The notes: generated by a model not told the origin, from the letters alone. Counted from the first letter of the stretch, positions 42,629 through 51,643 are shown. The stretch is 64,000 bases of DNA from Stenotrophomonas maltophilia (GCF_004920835.1 NZ_QFHO01000004.1:62001-126000); one strand, 5' to 3'. Translations and numbers: made by a program.

Positions 42629-44947
42629 TCAGAACGCCATCGAGGTACTGAACATCAGCTGCCGGGGCGCGCTGCGCTGCAGGGTCTGGTAGTCCCCCGA
42701 GAACGACGAGCCGGCGATGGTGGCAGTGCCGATGTTGTGGCGGTTGAACAGGTTGCTCACGTCCAGCCGCAGCTCCAGGCCGGGCACCACGCTGTCCGCA
42801 CCGAAGCGATAGGCGGCATAGGTGTTGACCTGCCAGAAGGTCGGCACGCGGATGTCGTTCTCGTAGGTGAAAGGCTGGCGCAGGTAGGAGGTGCTGGTGG
42901 TACCGAAGCGCCAGTCACCGAAATGCGCCGATAGGTCACTGACCAGCGAGATCTGCGGGTAGCCCGGCTGCGCGTTGCCCTTGATCGGGTACACCGTGTC
43001 GCCCACCACGAAATCACTGTCGTAGTAAGAACGGGCCACGGCCACGCCCTGGTAGAACTGCAGGTGGTCGGTCAGGTCGGCGGTGATGCCGAGGTCGGCA
43101 CCAATCACGTGCATCTTCGGCATCAGCCGCACGGTATTGATCTGAGCGAACTGGGTGCCGATGGCGGCCGACAGCAGGCGATTGCGGATGTCGTTGTAGA
43201 ACACATCGCCGGTGATCGTCAGCCGGTCGAAGCGGTGCGATGCGCCCACGGTGAGGTTCCAGTTCTTTTCCGGGCGCAGGGTGCCCGCCACGCGGTCGAA
43301 CTCTTCCTGGTCGGTGATGGTCCATGCCGAGGCGGTGTAGCCGATGTTGCCGCGCTGGGCCACGCGATAGCCATTCATGGTATTGGCCAGGTCGATGAAG
43401 GCGTCGGTGGATTCGGTCGGGCTCCAGAACAGCGAGACGTGCGGCAGGAAGTTGCTCTTGGCGCGCAGCGTGCCGTTCACCGGCCGGTCCTTGGCATCAC
43501 CCAGGCCGCCACCGCTGGTGCGGAAGTCCACGGCCTTGAAGCCGACACCCAGCTTCAGCGTGTCGTTCAACACGATGTCGTCCTGCAGGTAGAACTGGCG
43601 CGAGCGGGTCACCCAGCTCGACGCGTTGTCGGTCTTGAACGCGGGGCCATACACATCGAACGGACCGGTGGCCTTCAGCGGCGGGCCCTCGCCCAGCAGC
43701 GGCTGCTGGTACCACTCGGTCTTGGCCGCGGCCTTGCTCTTCTCCTGCCAGAAGCCGGCGGTGAACGTGTGCGCGCCGGTCTCGAACTGCAGGTTGAACA
43801 TGCCACCCAGCCGATTCACACGCGGCGTCTGCACCTGTTCGGAGAACGGTGCGCCGTTTGGCGACGGCACGGTCGGGTCGGTGAGCGTGGCCTGGGTGTG
43901 GCTGTTGGCGTTGTACAGCTGCACGTTGCCGCTCAGGGCCGGGGTGATCTGGAAGCGATGGTTGATCGAGGACACGCGGTCGCGGGTGATCTGGCCGGTG
44001 TCGTACGGGATCAGTTCGGACAGCTCACCGCAGGTGTAGGCACCGCAGGATTTGTCGGCGTTCTCCGGCGAGGCCACGTACCAGGCCCACGCATAATCCG
44101 GATAGAAGATGTCGGCCTTCCAGCCCAGCTTGCGGATCATATCGAAGGAAATGTTGTTGTAACCCCAGACCTTGGCCTTGCTGTCGGACAGGAACACGGT
44201 GACATCGCCCCAGGCGACGTCCTGCTGCAGCTTCAGATCGCCGCGCAGGAAGTTCTGCGTGCCCTCGCCCTGGTACTTGTCGGCGGACACCCGCTGCAGG
44301 TCGACCAGCACCTTCGGGCCGTGCTCACCGAGCTGGCCGCTCTGCCCGGATACGGTGGTGACCAACGTGTTGTTGCTGCCCACGCCCTGCTTCACGCGCA
44401 GGCTGGGCGTGTCCTGCAGGTCGCGCAGGCGGTACTCCAGGCTGCCGCCGTTGACGCTGCTGGAGAACACGCTGACCGGTGCGCCGCCGGGGCTGACCGT
44501 GATCGCGCCGATGCCATCGGGTACGCCCACGTTCACCACGCTGGTGCCGGTGAGCGAGAGGAAACCGTTGTCGTTCAGCGGCACGCCTTCGAAGGTGATG
44601 CCCATTTCGTTCATGCGGAAGCCGCGCACGAACAGGCTGGTGGCGGAGATATCCAGACCCAGCCCGTCGGTGGCGGTGTAGCTGGCACCCGGCACCTGCT
44701 TGAGCATGGCCAGGCCGTTGTTGCCGGTGACCATCGCGTCGAGGTCTTCGGCCTTGATGATGTAGCGGTTGGGGCCGACCACCTGGGTCGGTGCAACGGC
44801 GGCGCCGCGCGGCGTGGCGATCACCTGCAGCGCGTTCAAGGTGGTGGGGGTGTCATGTGCTGCGTCGTGGGTCTCGGCGGCATACGCAGGTGCGGCGATG
44901 GCCGTGATGATGGCCAGGGCGAGACGCGTCGTGGGTGGGGTGTTCAT
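42629..44947 (-). CDS. TonB-dependent outer-membrane receptor
   Basis: A 772-residue outer-membrane beta-barrel importer energised by TonB-ExbBD. Signal peptide residues 1-24 (LALAIITAIAAPAYAAET). The plug domain (about 35-170) starts LNALQVIATPRGAAVAPTQV and includes LFVRGFRMNEMGITFEGVPL, the R-G-F...G-(V/I)-P plug signature, and GAPVSVFSSSVNGGSLEYRL. The barrel ends with a C-terminal strand LQRSAPRQLMFSTSMAF, closing with the Phe typical of outer-membrane proteins. Ligand is not deducible; the sequence has some likeness to ferric-siderophore receptors. ATG 44947 fits the signal peptide; an extension to 45007 does not. Confidence 0.92.
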   Translation of the reverse strand: MNTPPTTRLALAIITAIAAPAYAAETHDAAHDTPTTLNALQVIATPRGAAVAPTQVVGPNRYIIKAEDLDAMVTGNNGLAMLKQVPGASYTATDGLGLDISATSLFVRGFRMNEMGITFEGVPLNDNGFLSLTGTSVVNVGVPDGIGAITVSPGGAPVSVFSSSVNGGSLEYRLRDLQDTPSLRVKQGVGSNNTLVTTVSGQSGQLGEHGPKVLVDLQRVSADKYQGEGTQNFLRGDLKLQQDVAWGDVTVFLSDSKAKVWGYNNISFDMIRKLGWKADIFYPDYAWAWYVASPENADKSCGAYTCGELSELIPYDTGQITRDRVSSINHRFQITPALSGNVQLYNANSHTQATLTDPTVPSPNGAPFSEQVQTPRVNRLGGMFNLQFETGAHTFTAGFWQEKSKAAAKTEWYQQPLLGEGPPLKATGPFDVYGPAFKTDNASSWVTRSRQFYLQDDIVLNDTLKLGVGFKAVDFRTSGGGLGDAKDRPVNGTLRAKSNFLPHVSLFWSPTESTDAFIDLANTMNGYRVAQRGNIGYTASAWTITDQEEFDRVAGTLRPEKNWNLTVGASHRFDRLTITGDVFYNDIRNRLLSAAIGTQFAQINTVRLMPKMHVIGADLGITADLTDHLQFYQGVAVARSYYDSDFVVGDTVYPIKGNAQPGYPQISLVSDLSAHFGDWRFGTTSTSYLRQPFTYENDIRVPTFWQVNTYAAYRFGADSVVPGLELRLDVSNLFNRHNIGTATIAGSSFSGDYQTLQRSAPRQLMFSTSMAF

Positions 44948-45391
44948 GGGCAGATCCAGGGTGCAGGGAGAGAGCGGCGCAGGCGCACGCCCAGCGCGTT
45001 GCAGCACCGGTGTCGGCGCCCTGGCTGGCGATGCGATTGCGTTGAGGGAGTGACAGCGCAGTGCGCGCCGGTCAGTGGCAGAGGAAGACGATCCTCTGCC
45101 TCAGGATTCGATGGCGTGATTTCGACGTGCGAAATTCTTGCATCGCAGTGCCGCATCCGCCATTGCACCGTGGTACAGCGCCGATGGCGGTGGGGATGGG
45201 TGGGCTATACGTGGGTATAGCCCCGGCGTGGTGGAGGCCGACCTTGGTCGGCGCTTGCCGTCTGCGTGTGCCAACCAAGGTTGGCAACCACCTTGGGCGG
45301 ATGGGGCGTGGTGGGGGCCGACCTTGGTCGGCGCGTGCCGTTTGCGTGTGCCAACCAAGGTTGGCACCTACCGGGGCAGCTGGACGCGCGG
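44948..45391. other. Upstream region of the TonB receptor with a 9-bp hairpin
   Basis: No gene is visible in these 444 bases. Bases 45077-45100 form GGCAGAGGA AGACGA TCCTCTGCC, a perfect 9-bp stem about 130 bases before the receptor start, likely within its leader or promoter. The distal part (45227-45372) is filled by a tandem duplication of paired SMAG-like repeats. Confidence 0.5.
45227..45372. repeat. Tandem duplication of a two-palindrome SMAG-like unit
   Basis: Units at 45227-45292 and 45306-45372 (period 79 bases) are about 92 percent identical. Each contains GGCCGACC TT GGTCGGCG followed 25 bases later by GTGCCAACC AA GGTTGGCA. The second ends with a full CTACC; the first ends with CCACC. 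Confidence 0.85.
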
Positions 45392-46225
45392 TTACTGCAG
45401 GACGAAACGCTCAATGGCGCGCGCCACGCCTTCATCGGCATTGCTCGTGGTTTCAAAACGCGCCACCGCCTTCACTGCGTCGATGGCATTGCCCATCGCC
45501 ACGCTGGTACCGGCGTACTGCAGCATGGTCAGGTCGTTTTCCTGGTCGCCGATCGCCATCACGTTGCCGCGGTCGATACCCAGGTGCTCGGCCAGCTTCT
45601 GCAGGCTCGGGCCCTTGCCGGCACGGTGGTCGAACACTTCCAGGAAGAACGGTGCGCTCTTCATTACCGCGAAGCGCTCGGTCAGTTCGCTGGGCAGGCG
45701 CGCGATGGCGGCATCCAGCACGTTCGGCGCGTCGATCATCATCAGCTTGATGAAGGACATCGATGGGTCCATGTCTTCCACGCGACGGTAGGAAAGCGGC
45801 ATCCGCGAGAGATGCGAGTCGGCCACGGTGTAGTAGCTGATGTCCTGGTTGGGCGTATACATGCGCTGGCTGTCCAACGCCTGGAAATGCACGCCCAGTT
45901 CGCGGGCCACCTGCTCGCAGAACAGGAAGTCGTCGAAGCTGAGCGGATACTCGACCACGGTTTCGCGCGTGCCGATGCGCTGCACCAGGCCGCCATTGCA
46001 GGCGATGCAGTAGTCGTCGTCGCCGGTGATGCCCAGCTCGTGCAGGAACGGCGCCAAGCCGGGAACCGGGCGGCCACTGGTCAGCACGATATGCACGCCC
46101 AGCGCGCGCGCCTGCGCGATGGCCTGCTTGGCCCGGGCGGTGAGCGTGTGGGTGGGGTCCAGCAGGGTGCCATCCATGTCGATGGCGACCAGTTCGATGG
46201 TCGATTGCCTGCGGCCCATGTCCAT
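45392..46225 (-). CDS. yidA: Cof-type HAD-IIB sugar phosphatase (YidA-like)
   Basis: A 277-residue cytoplasmic phosphatase. HAD motif I is VAIDMDGTLLDPTHTLT (catalytic Asp pair DxD), motif II VLTSGRPVPGL, motif III Lys in RAGKGPSLQKLAEHLG, and motif IV MAIGDQENDLTMLQYAGTSV. The segment YCIACNGGLVQ and RMYTPNQDISYYTVADSH follows E. coli YidA over most of its length, which acts on sugar phosphates such as erythrose 4-phosphate. ATG 46225 is used; Met3 (46219) is an alternative. It is divergent from an ExoD-like gene. Confidence 0.9.
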   Translation of the reverse strand: MDMGRRQSTIELVAIDMDGTLLDPTHTLTARAKQAIAQARALGVHIVLTSGRPVPGLAPFLHELGITGDDDYCIACNGGLVQRIGTRETVVEYPLSFDDFLFCEQVARELGVHFQALDSQRMYTPNQDISYYTVADSHLSRMPLSYRRVEDMDPSMSFIKLMMIDAPNVLDAAIARLPSELTERFAVMKSAPFFLEVFDHRAGKGPSLQKLAEHLGIDRGNVMAIGDQENDLTMLQYAGTSVAMGNAIDAVKAVARFETTSNADEGVARAIERFVLQ

Positions 46226-46373
46226 TGCGTTCAGCTCGTGCGGGGCACGCCAGTTTACCCCTCATGCCCGGTTCACCTCTTTGCCCACGTTGGCCGGGAT
46301 ACTGCGGGAGCCTGTGCGTCCCCCACCGCAGGACGGCCCGCTGACCGCCCTTCCCTGGAGAACCTTGCGACGC

Positions 46374-47036
46374 ATGACCTACCGTGCCCCCGAAACCAAT
46401 GACAGCGCGCCCCTGGCCCAGCAGATCGAGCAGATGATCGACGAGCTGCCCGGCGACCAGGTGAGCGTCGGTACCCTGCTCAGCGCCCTGGGCGATGAAG
46501 GTCTGCTGCTGATCGTGATCCTGCTCTCGGCCATCTTCATCATCCCGGTGTCGATTCCCGGGCTGAGCACCGTGTTCGGCGCCTCGATCCTGCTGATCGG
46601 CCTGAGCCGCGTGCGCAACCGACCGCTGTGGGTGCCGCAGAAGCTGGCGCGCCGCGAGATCGCCACCGACAAGCTGAAGGCCAACCTGGGCCGTGCGCTG
46701 AAGTGGGTGCACCGCATGGAGCGGCTGTCGCGGCCGATGCGGCTGGCGGTGATGGTGCGCTCGAAGAGGATGATGCGCGTGAACAACCTGATGCTGGTGT
46801 TCGCGACCCTGCTGTTGATGGCGCCGGCCGGGCCGATTCCGTTCAGCAATACGTTGCCGGCGCTGGCGCTGATGTCGTTTGCGATTGGCTTCATCCAGCG
46901 CGATGGCGCGGCGGTGGCCGCCGGTTACGGTTTCGTGGTGGCCACGGTGGTGTATTTCGGCGTGCTGCTGGGTGGCGTGGGGTTCGCTGCGGAATCCGTG
47001 TTCAGCGGGCTGCGCGCGGCACCGTCGGAAGTGTAG
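46374..47036 (+). CDS. ExoD-like exopolysaccharide-synthesis membrane protein
   Basis: A 220-residue membrane protein. The N-terminal cytoplasmic part (APLAQQIEQMIDELPGDQVS) is followed by the ExoD segment VGTLLSALGDEGLLLIVILL and FIIPVSIPGLSTVFGASILL, then a basic stretch (KWVHRMERLSRPMRLAVMVR), and hydrophobic helices VNNLMLVFATLLLMAPAGPI and LPALALMSFAIGFIQRDGAA. The G-D-E-G...P-x-P pattern is typical of ExoD, which affects exopolysaccharide production in rhizobia. Biochemical role is unknown. ATG 46374 fits; the longer upstream frame overlaps yidA and is not expected to be coding. Confidence 0.85.
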   Translation: MTYRAPETNDSAPLAQQIEQMIDELPGDQVSVGTLLSALGDEGLLLIVILLSAIFIIPVSIPGLSTVFGASILLIGLSRVRNRPLWVPQKLARREIATDKLKANLGRALKWVHRMERLSRPMRLAVMVRSKRMMRVNNLMLVFATLLLMAPAGPIPFSNTLPALALMSFAIGFIQRDGAAVAAGYGFVVATVVYFGVLLGGVGFAAESVFSGLRAAPSEV

Positions 47037-47160
47037 AGCCGAGCCCATGCCCGGCTGCTGTTCGGCCGGTTTCCCGAAACCCCGCGCTGCGCGCGTAAGC
47101 CGAGCATGGCTCGGCTCTACACAGGCCAATTCAAAGCAGTCGAGCGTGGCTCGACGCTAC
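47033..47160. repeat. Cluster of three GTAG-type repeats
   Basis: GTAGAGCCGAGCCCATGCCC... begins inside the ExoD-like stop codon (47033). AGCCGAG CATGG CTCGGCT then CTAC ends at 47120. GTCGAGC GTG GCTCGAC then GCTAC ends at 47160, four bases from the sorbosone dehydrogenase stop. Confidence 0.75.
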
Positions 47161-47164
47161 ACAG

Positions 47165-48475
47165 CTACTTGGCCGACACCCGCCACACCACGTCGCCCAC
47201 GTCGTCGGCGACCAGCAATGCACCCTCGGCGTCCATGGCCATACCTACCGGCGCACCCATCAGGGTCTTCTCGTCCTTCGAGGCGAAGCCACTGACCACG
47301 GTCTGCGGCCGCCCGGTCGGCTTGCCGTCCTTGAACGGCACGTAGACCACTTCGTAGCCGCTCAGCGGCGAGCGATCCCAGCTGCCGTGCTCGCCGATGA
47401 AGGCGCCACCGTGGTACTGCGCCGGCAGTGCCTGGCCGGTGTAGAACAACAGGCCCAGCGGTGCCACGTGCGAGCCGATGGCATAGTCCGGCACGATCGC
47501 CTTGGCCACCAGGTCCGGCCGCTGCGGCTGCACGCGCTCGTCCACATGCTGGCCGTAGTAGCTGTAGGGCCAACCGTAGAAGCCATCCTCCTTCACCGAG
47601 GTGAGGTAGTCCGGCACCAGGTCGGCACCGATCTCGTCGCGCTCGTTGGCCACGGCCCACAGCTGGCCGGTGCTCGGCTCCCAATCCAGCCCGGTCGGGT
47701 TGCGGATGCCCGACGCAAAGATACGGCTGCCACGGGTGGCTACGTCCACTTCCAGCACCACCGCGCGACGGTATTCGACGGCCAGGCCGTTCTCGGTGAT
47801 GTTGCTGTTGGAGCCCACGCCCACGTACAGCTTGCTGCCATCGCGGCTGGCCAGCAGTTCCTTGGTCCAGTGGTGGTTGATGGTGCTGGGCAGGTCGGTG
47901 AACTCGCGGCCCTTGTCGGACATGCGGGTTTCGCCCGGCACATAGTGGTACTGCATGATGTTGCCGGTGTTGGCCACGTACAGCGTGTCACCGATCAGCT
48001 GGATGCCGAACGGCGAGTGCAGCCCTTCGATATAGACATGCTGGGTCCAAGTGTTCGTGCCCGGCGTGCGCCGCAGCAGGGTGACCCGGTTGCCGCCCTT
48101 GCCGGCCTTGCCCGAGCGCGCCTTCACCTTGCCGGCGATCCACTGTTTGGGCGTGGTGACCGGTTCTTCGCCAGGCCCGTTGCCTTCCACCACCAGCACA
48201 TCACCATTGGGCAGGGTCAGCAGGCGCCGCGGATGCAGCAGGTTGGCGGCGATGCGTTCGATCTTCAGGCCTTCGGCCACTTTGGGTGACTGGCCGTCGG
48301 CCCAACCCACGCCGCGCGGCACCTGCATCGGCGGCATCAGGAAGTTCTTCGGTGCCGGCAACGGCGGTTGTGCACCGGACTGGTCAGCGGGATGGTATTC
48401 AGCCTTGCCGGCGCAGGCCGACAGCATCACGGCCAACGCCAAGGCGGCCACGGTGGGCAGGATGTACTTAGCCAT
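47165..48475 (-). CDS. Sorbosone/aldose dehydrogenase-like PQQ-type beta-propeller lipoprotein
   Basis: A 436-residue exported protein. Lipoprotein signal (VAALALAVMLSACAGKAEY; lipidated Cys21). The mature region is a six-bladed propeller of the soluble glucose dehydrogenase/L-sorbosone dehydrogenase type: HPRRLLTLPNGDVLVVEG, LHSPFGIQLIGDTLYVANTG, IFASGIRNPTGLDWEPSTGQ, WAVANERDEIGADLVPDYLT, GFYGWPYSYYG and GAFIGEHGSWDRSPLSGYEV. These hold the PQQ-contact His/Arg/Asp residues of the family. The actual substrate is unknown. Its start overlaps the upstream DUF2231-like gene by eight bases, so the two are co-translated. Confidence 0.88.
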   Translation of the reverse strand: MAKYILPTVAALALAVMLSACAGKAEYHPADQSGAQPPLPAPKNFLMPPMQVPRGVGWADGQSPKVAEGLKIERIAANLLHPRRLLTLPNGDVLVVEGNGPGEEPVTTPKQWIAGKVKARSGKAGKGGNRVTLLRRTPGTNTWTQHVYIEGLHSPFGIQLIGDTLYVANTGNIMQYHYVPGETRMSDKGREFTDLPSTINHHWTKELLASRDGSKLYVGVGSNSNITENGLAVEYRRAVVLEVDVATRGSRIFASGIRNPTGLDWEPSTGQLWAVANERDEIGADLVPDYLTSVKEDGFYGWPYSYYGQHVDERVQPQRPDLVAKAIVPDYAIGSHVAPLGLLFYTGQALPAQYHGGAFIGEHGSWDRSPLSGYEVVYVPFKDGKPTGRPQTVVSGFASKDEKTLMGAPVGMAMDAEGALLVADDVGDVVWRVSAK

Positions 48476-48911
48476 GACGACCTCCCTGCAGCACCGGCGG
48501 CTGCAGTGACAGCAGGATCAGGCCCAGTGCGATCAGGGCCACGGTCAGCGCCGACAGGATCGTGCCCGGCACGGCAACGGCATACGCATCGCGGCTGTGC
48601 ACGAAGGCGTTCCAGATGGCCAGCAGCACTGCGATCAGGTTGAGGAAGAAGTCGATGCGGTCGATGCGCGTGGCGGTGCCGTTGCGGCGCCAGACCGTGA
48701 ACAGGTTGATCAGGCGCGGAATGATGGCGATCAGCAGGCCGAAGGTGATCAGCCAGGCGGCGGCCTTGCCCCACATCACCTCGGCGCTGTTGAGATAGAT
48801 CGCGTCGAAGATCAGCGCGCCGACGAAGAAGCCGAAGGGTATCGGGTTCAACAGGCTGAACAGCGTGGTGCCGAGGCCGCGATGGGCCTGGGCCAGAGGG
48901 TTGACCATCAT
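48468..48911 (-). CDS. DUF2231-like inner-membrane protein
   Basis: A 147-residue protein with four predicted helices (FSLLNPIPFGFFVGALIFD; WGKAAAWLITFGLLIAIIPR; RIDFFLNLIAVLLAIWNAFV; TILSALTVALIALGLILLSL). The first segment IPFGFFVGALIFD and the loop MWGKAAAWLI fit DUF2231 membrane proteins, which are often encoded beside PQQ- or heme-dependent dehydrogenases. Two adjacent ATGs (48911, 48908) share a GGAG site; the first is used. Overlap with the sorbosone dehydrogenase-like gene suggests a membrane partner, possibly for electron transfer. Confidence 0.8.
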   Translation of the reverse strand: MMVNPLAQAHRGLGTTLFSLLNPIPFGFFVGALIFDAIYLNSAEVMWGKAAAWLITFGLLIAIIPRLINLFTVWRRNGTATRIDRIDFFLNLIAVLLAIWNAFVHSRDAYAVAVPGTILSALTVALIALGLILLSLQPPVLQGGRHG

Positions 48912-49218
48912 CGTGCTCCGATGCGGAAGGGTGCACGGGCTGTAGTAGCACAGCCGGATGTGAGGGCGCGCGACGATGCCGGGTAGATCCACGCCATGCG
49001 TCGATACGCGTGCCAACCAAGGTGGGCACCTACCAGATGCGGGCCGCTGCAGTCGTCATTACCCCACGGCATAAGTGTTTGTGACGCAATTGGCACATCT
49101 GCAGATTGCGGGTGTGAAGAGGTAGGGGGTTGTTCGTTGTGTCGCGTTTGGCTCGTTGCGATGGGGCAGTTCCGCCCTGCCGTCCTGCCATGCCGATTCA
49201 CAACAGAAGGATTCGTGT
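48912..49218. other. Divergent intergenic region before the kexin-like protease
   Basis: No gene visible. It contains a GTAG-type repeat pair: GTAGATCCACGCCATGCGTCGA (from 48982, diverged) and GTGCCAACC AA GGTGGGCAC then CTACC (49010-49034). The region 49035-49218 is less GC-rich than the genes around it and presumably holds the protease promoter; no clear -35/-10 pair was found. Confidence 0.5.
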
Positions 49219-50985
49219 ATGAAGCGACACACGCAACGCTCCGCGCCACCGCGCTCCGCGCGCCTGGCCTTGGCCACTGCCCTGGTCCTGGGCAGCCTGG
49301 CCGTCACCGCCCAGGCCCAGCAGGCCGATCCGCTGGCCGGGCGTCAGTGGCATCTGCTCAACACCGGACAGGCCGTACTGGGCGATACCCTGCCGGTGGC
49401 CGGCAACGATCTCAACGTGGATGGCCTGTTCCGCAATGGCATCCGTGGCCAGGGCGTCACCATCGCCATCGTCGATGACGGCCTGCAGATCGCGCACCCG
49501 GACCTGGCCGCCAACGTCGCGGCGGTCGCAGGCAAGAACTTCGCCAACCAGAGCAACAACCCTTCACCGTCCAATCCGGACCGCGACAATCACGGCACCA
49601 TGGTCGGCGGCATCGCCGGTGCGGTGGGCGCCAACAACCTGGGCGTGCGCGGCGTGGCCTCGGCGGCCACCCTGAAGGGCTTCAATTTCCTGGCGTCCAA
49701 TGCCCAGGGCAATTCGAATTCCAACATCGAGTACTCGTGGTGGGACGGCGCCGAAGTGGCCGACGTGGGCGTCTTCAACAACAGTTGGGGCTCAAGCCCG
49801 GGCAACCCCAACCTGCCGTTGGCCTACAGCCAGAACGACATCACCGCCTATGAGCAGGCCATGTCCGGCACCCGTGGCGGGCGCGGTGGCATCTACGTGA
49901 AAGCCGCCGGCAACAATCACAACAACGGCGCACGCTCGGATGGCACCGACATCTGCTCGGCAGACACCAAGAACCGCAACACGGGTTGCATTCCGGCCGG
50001 CCGCGACCCGCGTAATAACCTGTTCAACGTGATCACCGTTGCCGCCGTGCGTGCCGATGGCGTGCGCTCGTCCTACTCGTCCACCGGCTCGGCGCTGTGG
50101 GTGTCCGGCTTTGGCGGCGAGAATGGCTGGCAGCGGCAGGTCGTGCCGGGGCAGCTGGCGATCCGCTACGATCCTGCCATTCTCACCACCGACGTCACCG
50201 GCTGCGCGCAGGGCAGCAACAAGAACACGAGCCTGCGCAACACCTTGGACGGCGACCAGTCCGCCATCGACAGCACCTGCAACTACACCGGCAAGATGAA
50301 CGGCACCTCGGCGGCCACGCCAATGGTGTCGGGCGTGGCGGCATTGGTGCTGGAAGCCAATCCGAACCTGTCCTACCGCGATGTGAAGTACATCCTGGCC
50401 ACCACCGCCAACCGGACCGATCCGAACCAGGCTGCGGTAACGCACTCCGATGGCCGCGTGCTGGTGCCGGGTTGGACGGTGAATGCCGCCGGCCGCGCCT
50501 ACAGCAACTGGTACGGCTTCGGTGTAGTCAACGCCGCCCGTGCAGTAGAGGTCGCCGAGAACTTCCAGTCGCTGGGTGCACTGGTGGACAGCGGCTGGCG
50601 CAGCACGACGCGCACCGTGGCGATCGGCAATACCTCGGCCGCCGCTGCACGCCTGACCTTCCAGCTGGCCAATGGCGCGCGCAACATCGAAAGCGTGCAG
50701 CTGGGCTTCCGGGTCAATCACAGCAACACCCGCCAGTTGCAGTTCGTGCTGGTTTCGCCCAGTGGCACGCGCAGCGTGGTGCAGCCGGCATTCACCGCGA
50801 TCGGCTCTGGCCTCAATGGTGTCCAGCGCAACTTCACCAACTGGGACCTGCTGTCCAGCAATGCCTTCCTGGATGAGAACGCCACGGGCACCTGGACACT
50901 GGAAGTAACCGACCTGGGGCAGGCCGCGAACGCTGCATCGCGTGGCAACCTCGAATTCTTCAAGATCCGCGTTCTGGGGCACTGA
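49219..50985 (+). CDS. Secreted kexin-like subtilase (S8) with C-terminal P domain
   Basis: A 588-residue exported serine protease. Signal peptide residues 1-33 (LALATALVLGSLAVTAQAQQ). The catalytic domain begins almost at once (DPLAGRQWHLLNTGQAVLGD), with Asp86/87 in IAIVDDGLQIAHPDL, His125 in DNHGTMVGGIAG and Ser364 in MNGTSAATPMVSGVAALVLE. Residues about 465-588 form a P/Homo B domain (VQLGFRVNHSNTRQLQFVLV ... SPSGTRSVVQPA), ending with ATGTWTLEVTDL. There is no N-terminal propeptide of usual length (about 80-100 residues), unlike most secreted subtilases. The next gene encodes a propeptide-like protein. ATG 49219 follows AGAAGGA. Confidence 0.92.
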   Translation: MKRHTQRSAPPRSARLALATALVLGSLAVTAQAQQADPLAGRQWHLLNTGQAVLGDTLPVAGNDLNVDGLFRNGIRGQGVTIAIVDDGLQIAHPDLAANVAAVAGKNFANQSNNPSPSNPDRDNHGTMVGGIAGAVGANNLGVRGVASAATLKGFNFLASNAQGNSNSNIEYSWWDGAEVADVGVFNNSWGSSPGNPNLPLAYSQNDITAYEQAMSGTRGGRGGIYVKAAGNNHNNGARSDGTDICSADTKNRNTGCIPAGRDPRNNLFNVITVAAVRADGVRSSYSSTGSALWVSGFGGENGWQRQVVPGQLAIRYDPAILTTDVTGCAQGSNKNTSLRNTLDGDQSAIDSTCNYTGKMNGTSAATPMVSGVAALVLEANPNLSYRDVKYILATTANRTDPNQAAVTHSDGRVLVPGWTVNAAGRAYSNWYGFGVVNAARAVEVAENFQSLGALVDSGWRSTTRTVAIGNTSAAAARLTFQLANGARNIESVQLGFRVNHSNTRQLQFVLVSPSGTRSVVQPAFTAIGSGLNGVQRNFTNWDLLSSNAFLDENATGTWTLEVTDLGQAANAASRGNLEFFKIRVLGH

Positions 50986-51578
50986 TGATGAAGACGACCA
51001 TTCTGTTGAGCACCCTCGCCCTGGCGGCGATGACCACCACCGCCTGGGCACAGAGCTCGGGCCAGACACCTCCGGCGAAGACCTTGTCGACCGTAGACAC
51101 GCAGCAGTTGAAGGCGGAGGCCACTGGCCGTTCGTTCAATGTGGGCGGCTCGCGCTTCCAACTGGCGCCGTCGGCAACCGTGCAGCAGGCCAGCGGCGGT
51201 CAGTTCCGGATCACCACCGGGGCTGATGCCAGCGCTGCGGCCGTCGGCACCCGCAGCAAGCGGTCCACCGATGCGTCTACCGGTGTGGCCGCACGTGCGG
51301 ATGCCGGTGCCAGCAAGTTTGCGGCCGCTGTCTCCAACGATGGCGCGCCGGTGGTGGCGACCTCGCGGGTCAAGGTGTTCTTCACCGATGCGGCCTCGGC
51401 CCAGCGTGCGGCCACCGCCACCGGCGGCACCGTGGTGAAGGTGTCCAAGGCCTCGGGCCGCGCGATTGTGGAGTACCCGTCGGTGAACGCGGCGCTGGAT
51501 GCGACCACCAAGCTGCTGTCGACCGCCGGCATCAAGGCGGCCGAGCCGGACGTGGTGCAGTGGGAAGAAACCAAGTAA
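50985..51578 (+). CDS. Exported propeptide/I9-inhibitor-like partner of the subtilase
   Basis: A 197-residue secreted protein (signal LLSTLALAAMTTTAWAQS). The N-terminal mature half is Ser/Ala/Thr-rich and low in complexity. The C-terminal 75 residues (VKVFFTDAASAQRAATATGG, TVVKVSKASGRAIVEYPSVN, AALDATTKLLSTAGIKAAEP, DVVQW) follow the secondary-structure order and key spacing of subtilisin propeptides/I9 inhibitors: V-x-F strand, helix, GGTVV strand, A-x-EYP strand, helix, and GI-x-x-AEPD end. Start ATG 50985 overlaps the protease stop (TGATG), so it is translationally coupled. I infer an intramolecular-chaperone or inhibitor role in trans. Confidence 0.8.
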   Translation: MMKTTILLSTLALAAMTTTAWAQSSGQTPPAKTLSTVDTQQLKAEATGRSFNVGGSRFQLAPSATVQQASGGQFRITTGADASAAAVGTRSKRSTDASTGVAARADAGASKFAAAVSNDGAPVVATSRVKVFFTDAASAQRAATATGGTVVKVSKASGRAIVEYPSVNAALDATTKLLSTAGIKAAEPDVVQWEETK

Positions 51579-51643
51579 GGCGTTGAGTGGTGCCCCCGGT
51601 CGGTTGGCTCTCCTGGCCGGCCGGGGGATTGGTGTGTGGGGGT

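Noticed and set aside
45050..45120. Possible cobalamin riboswitch upstream of the TonB receptor (CAGTGGC on the plus strand, GCCACTG on the minus strand)
   Set aside because: Only this heptamer fits. The neighbouring B12-box elements and the required set of helices are absent; the motif is part of a simple 9-bp hairpin.
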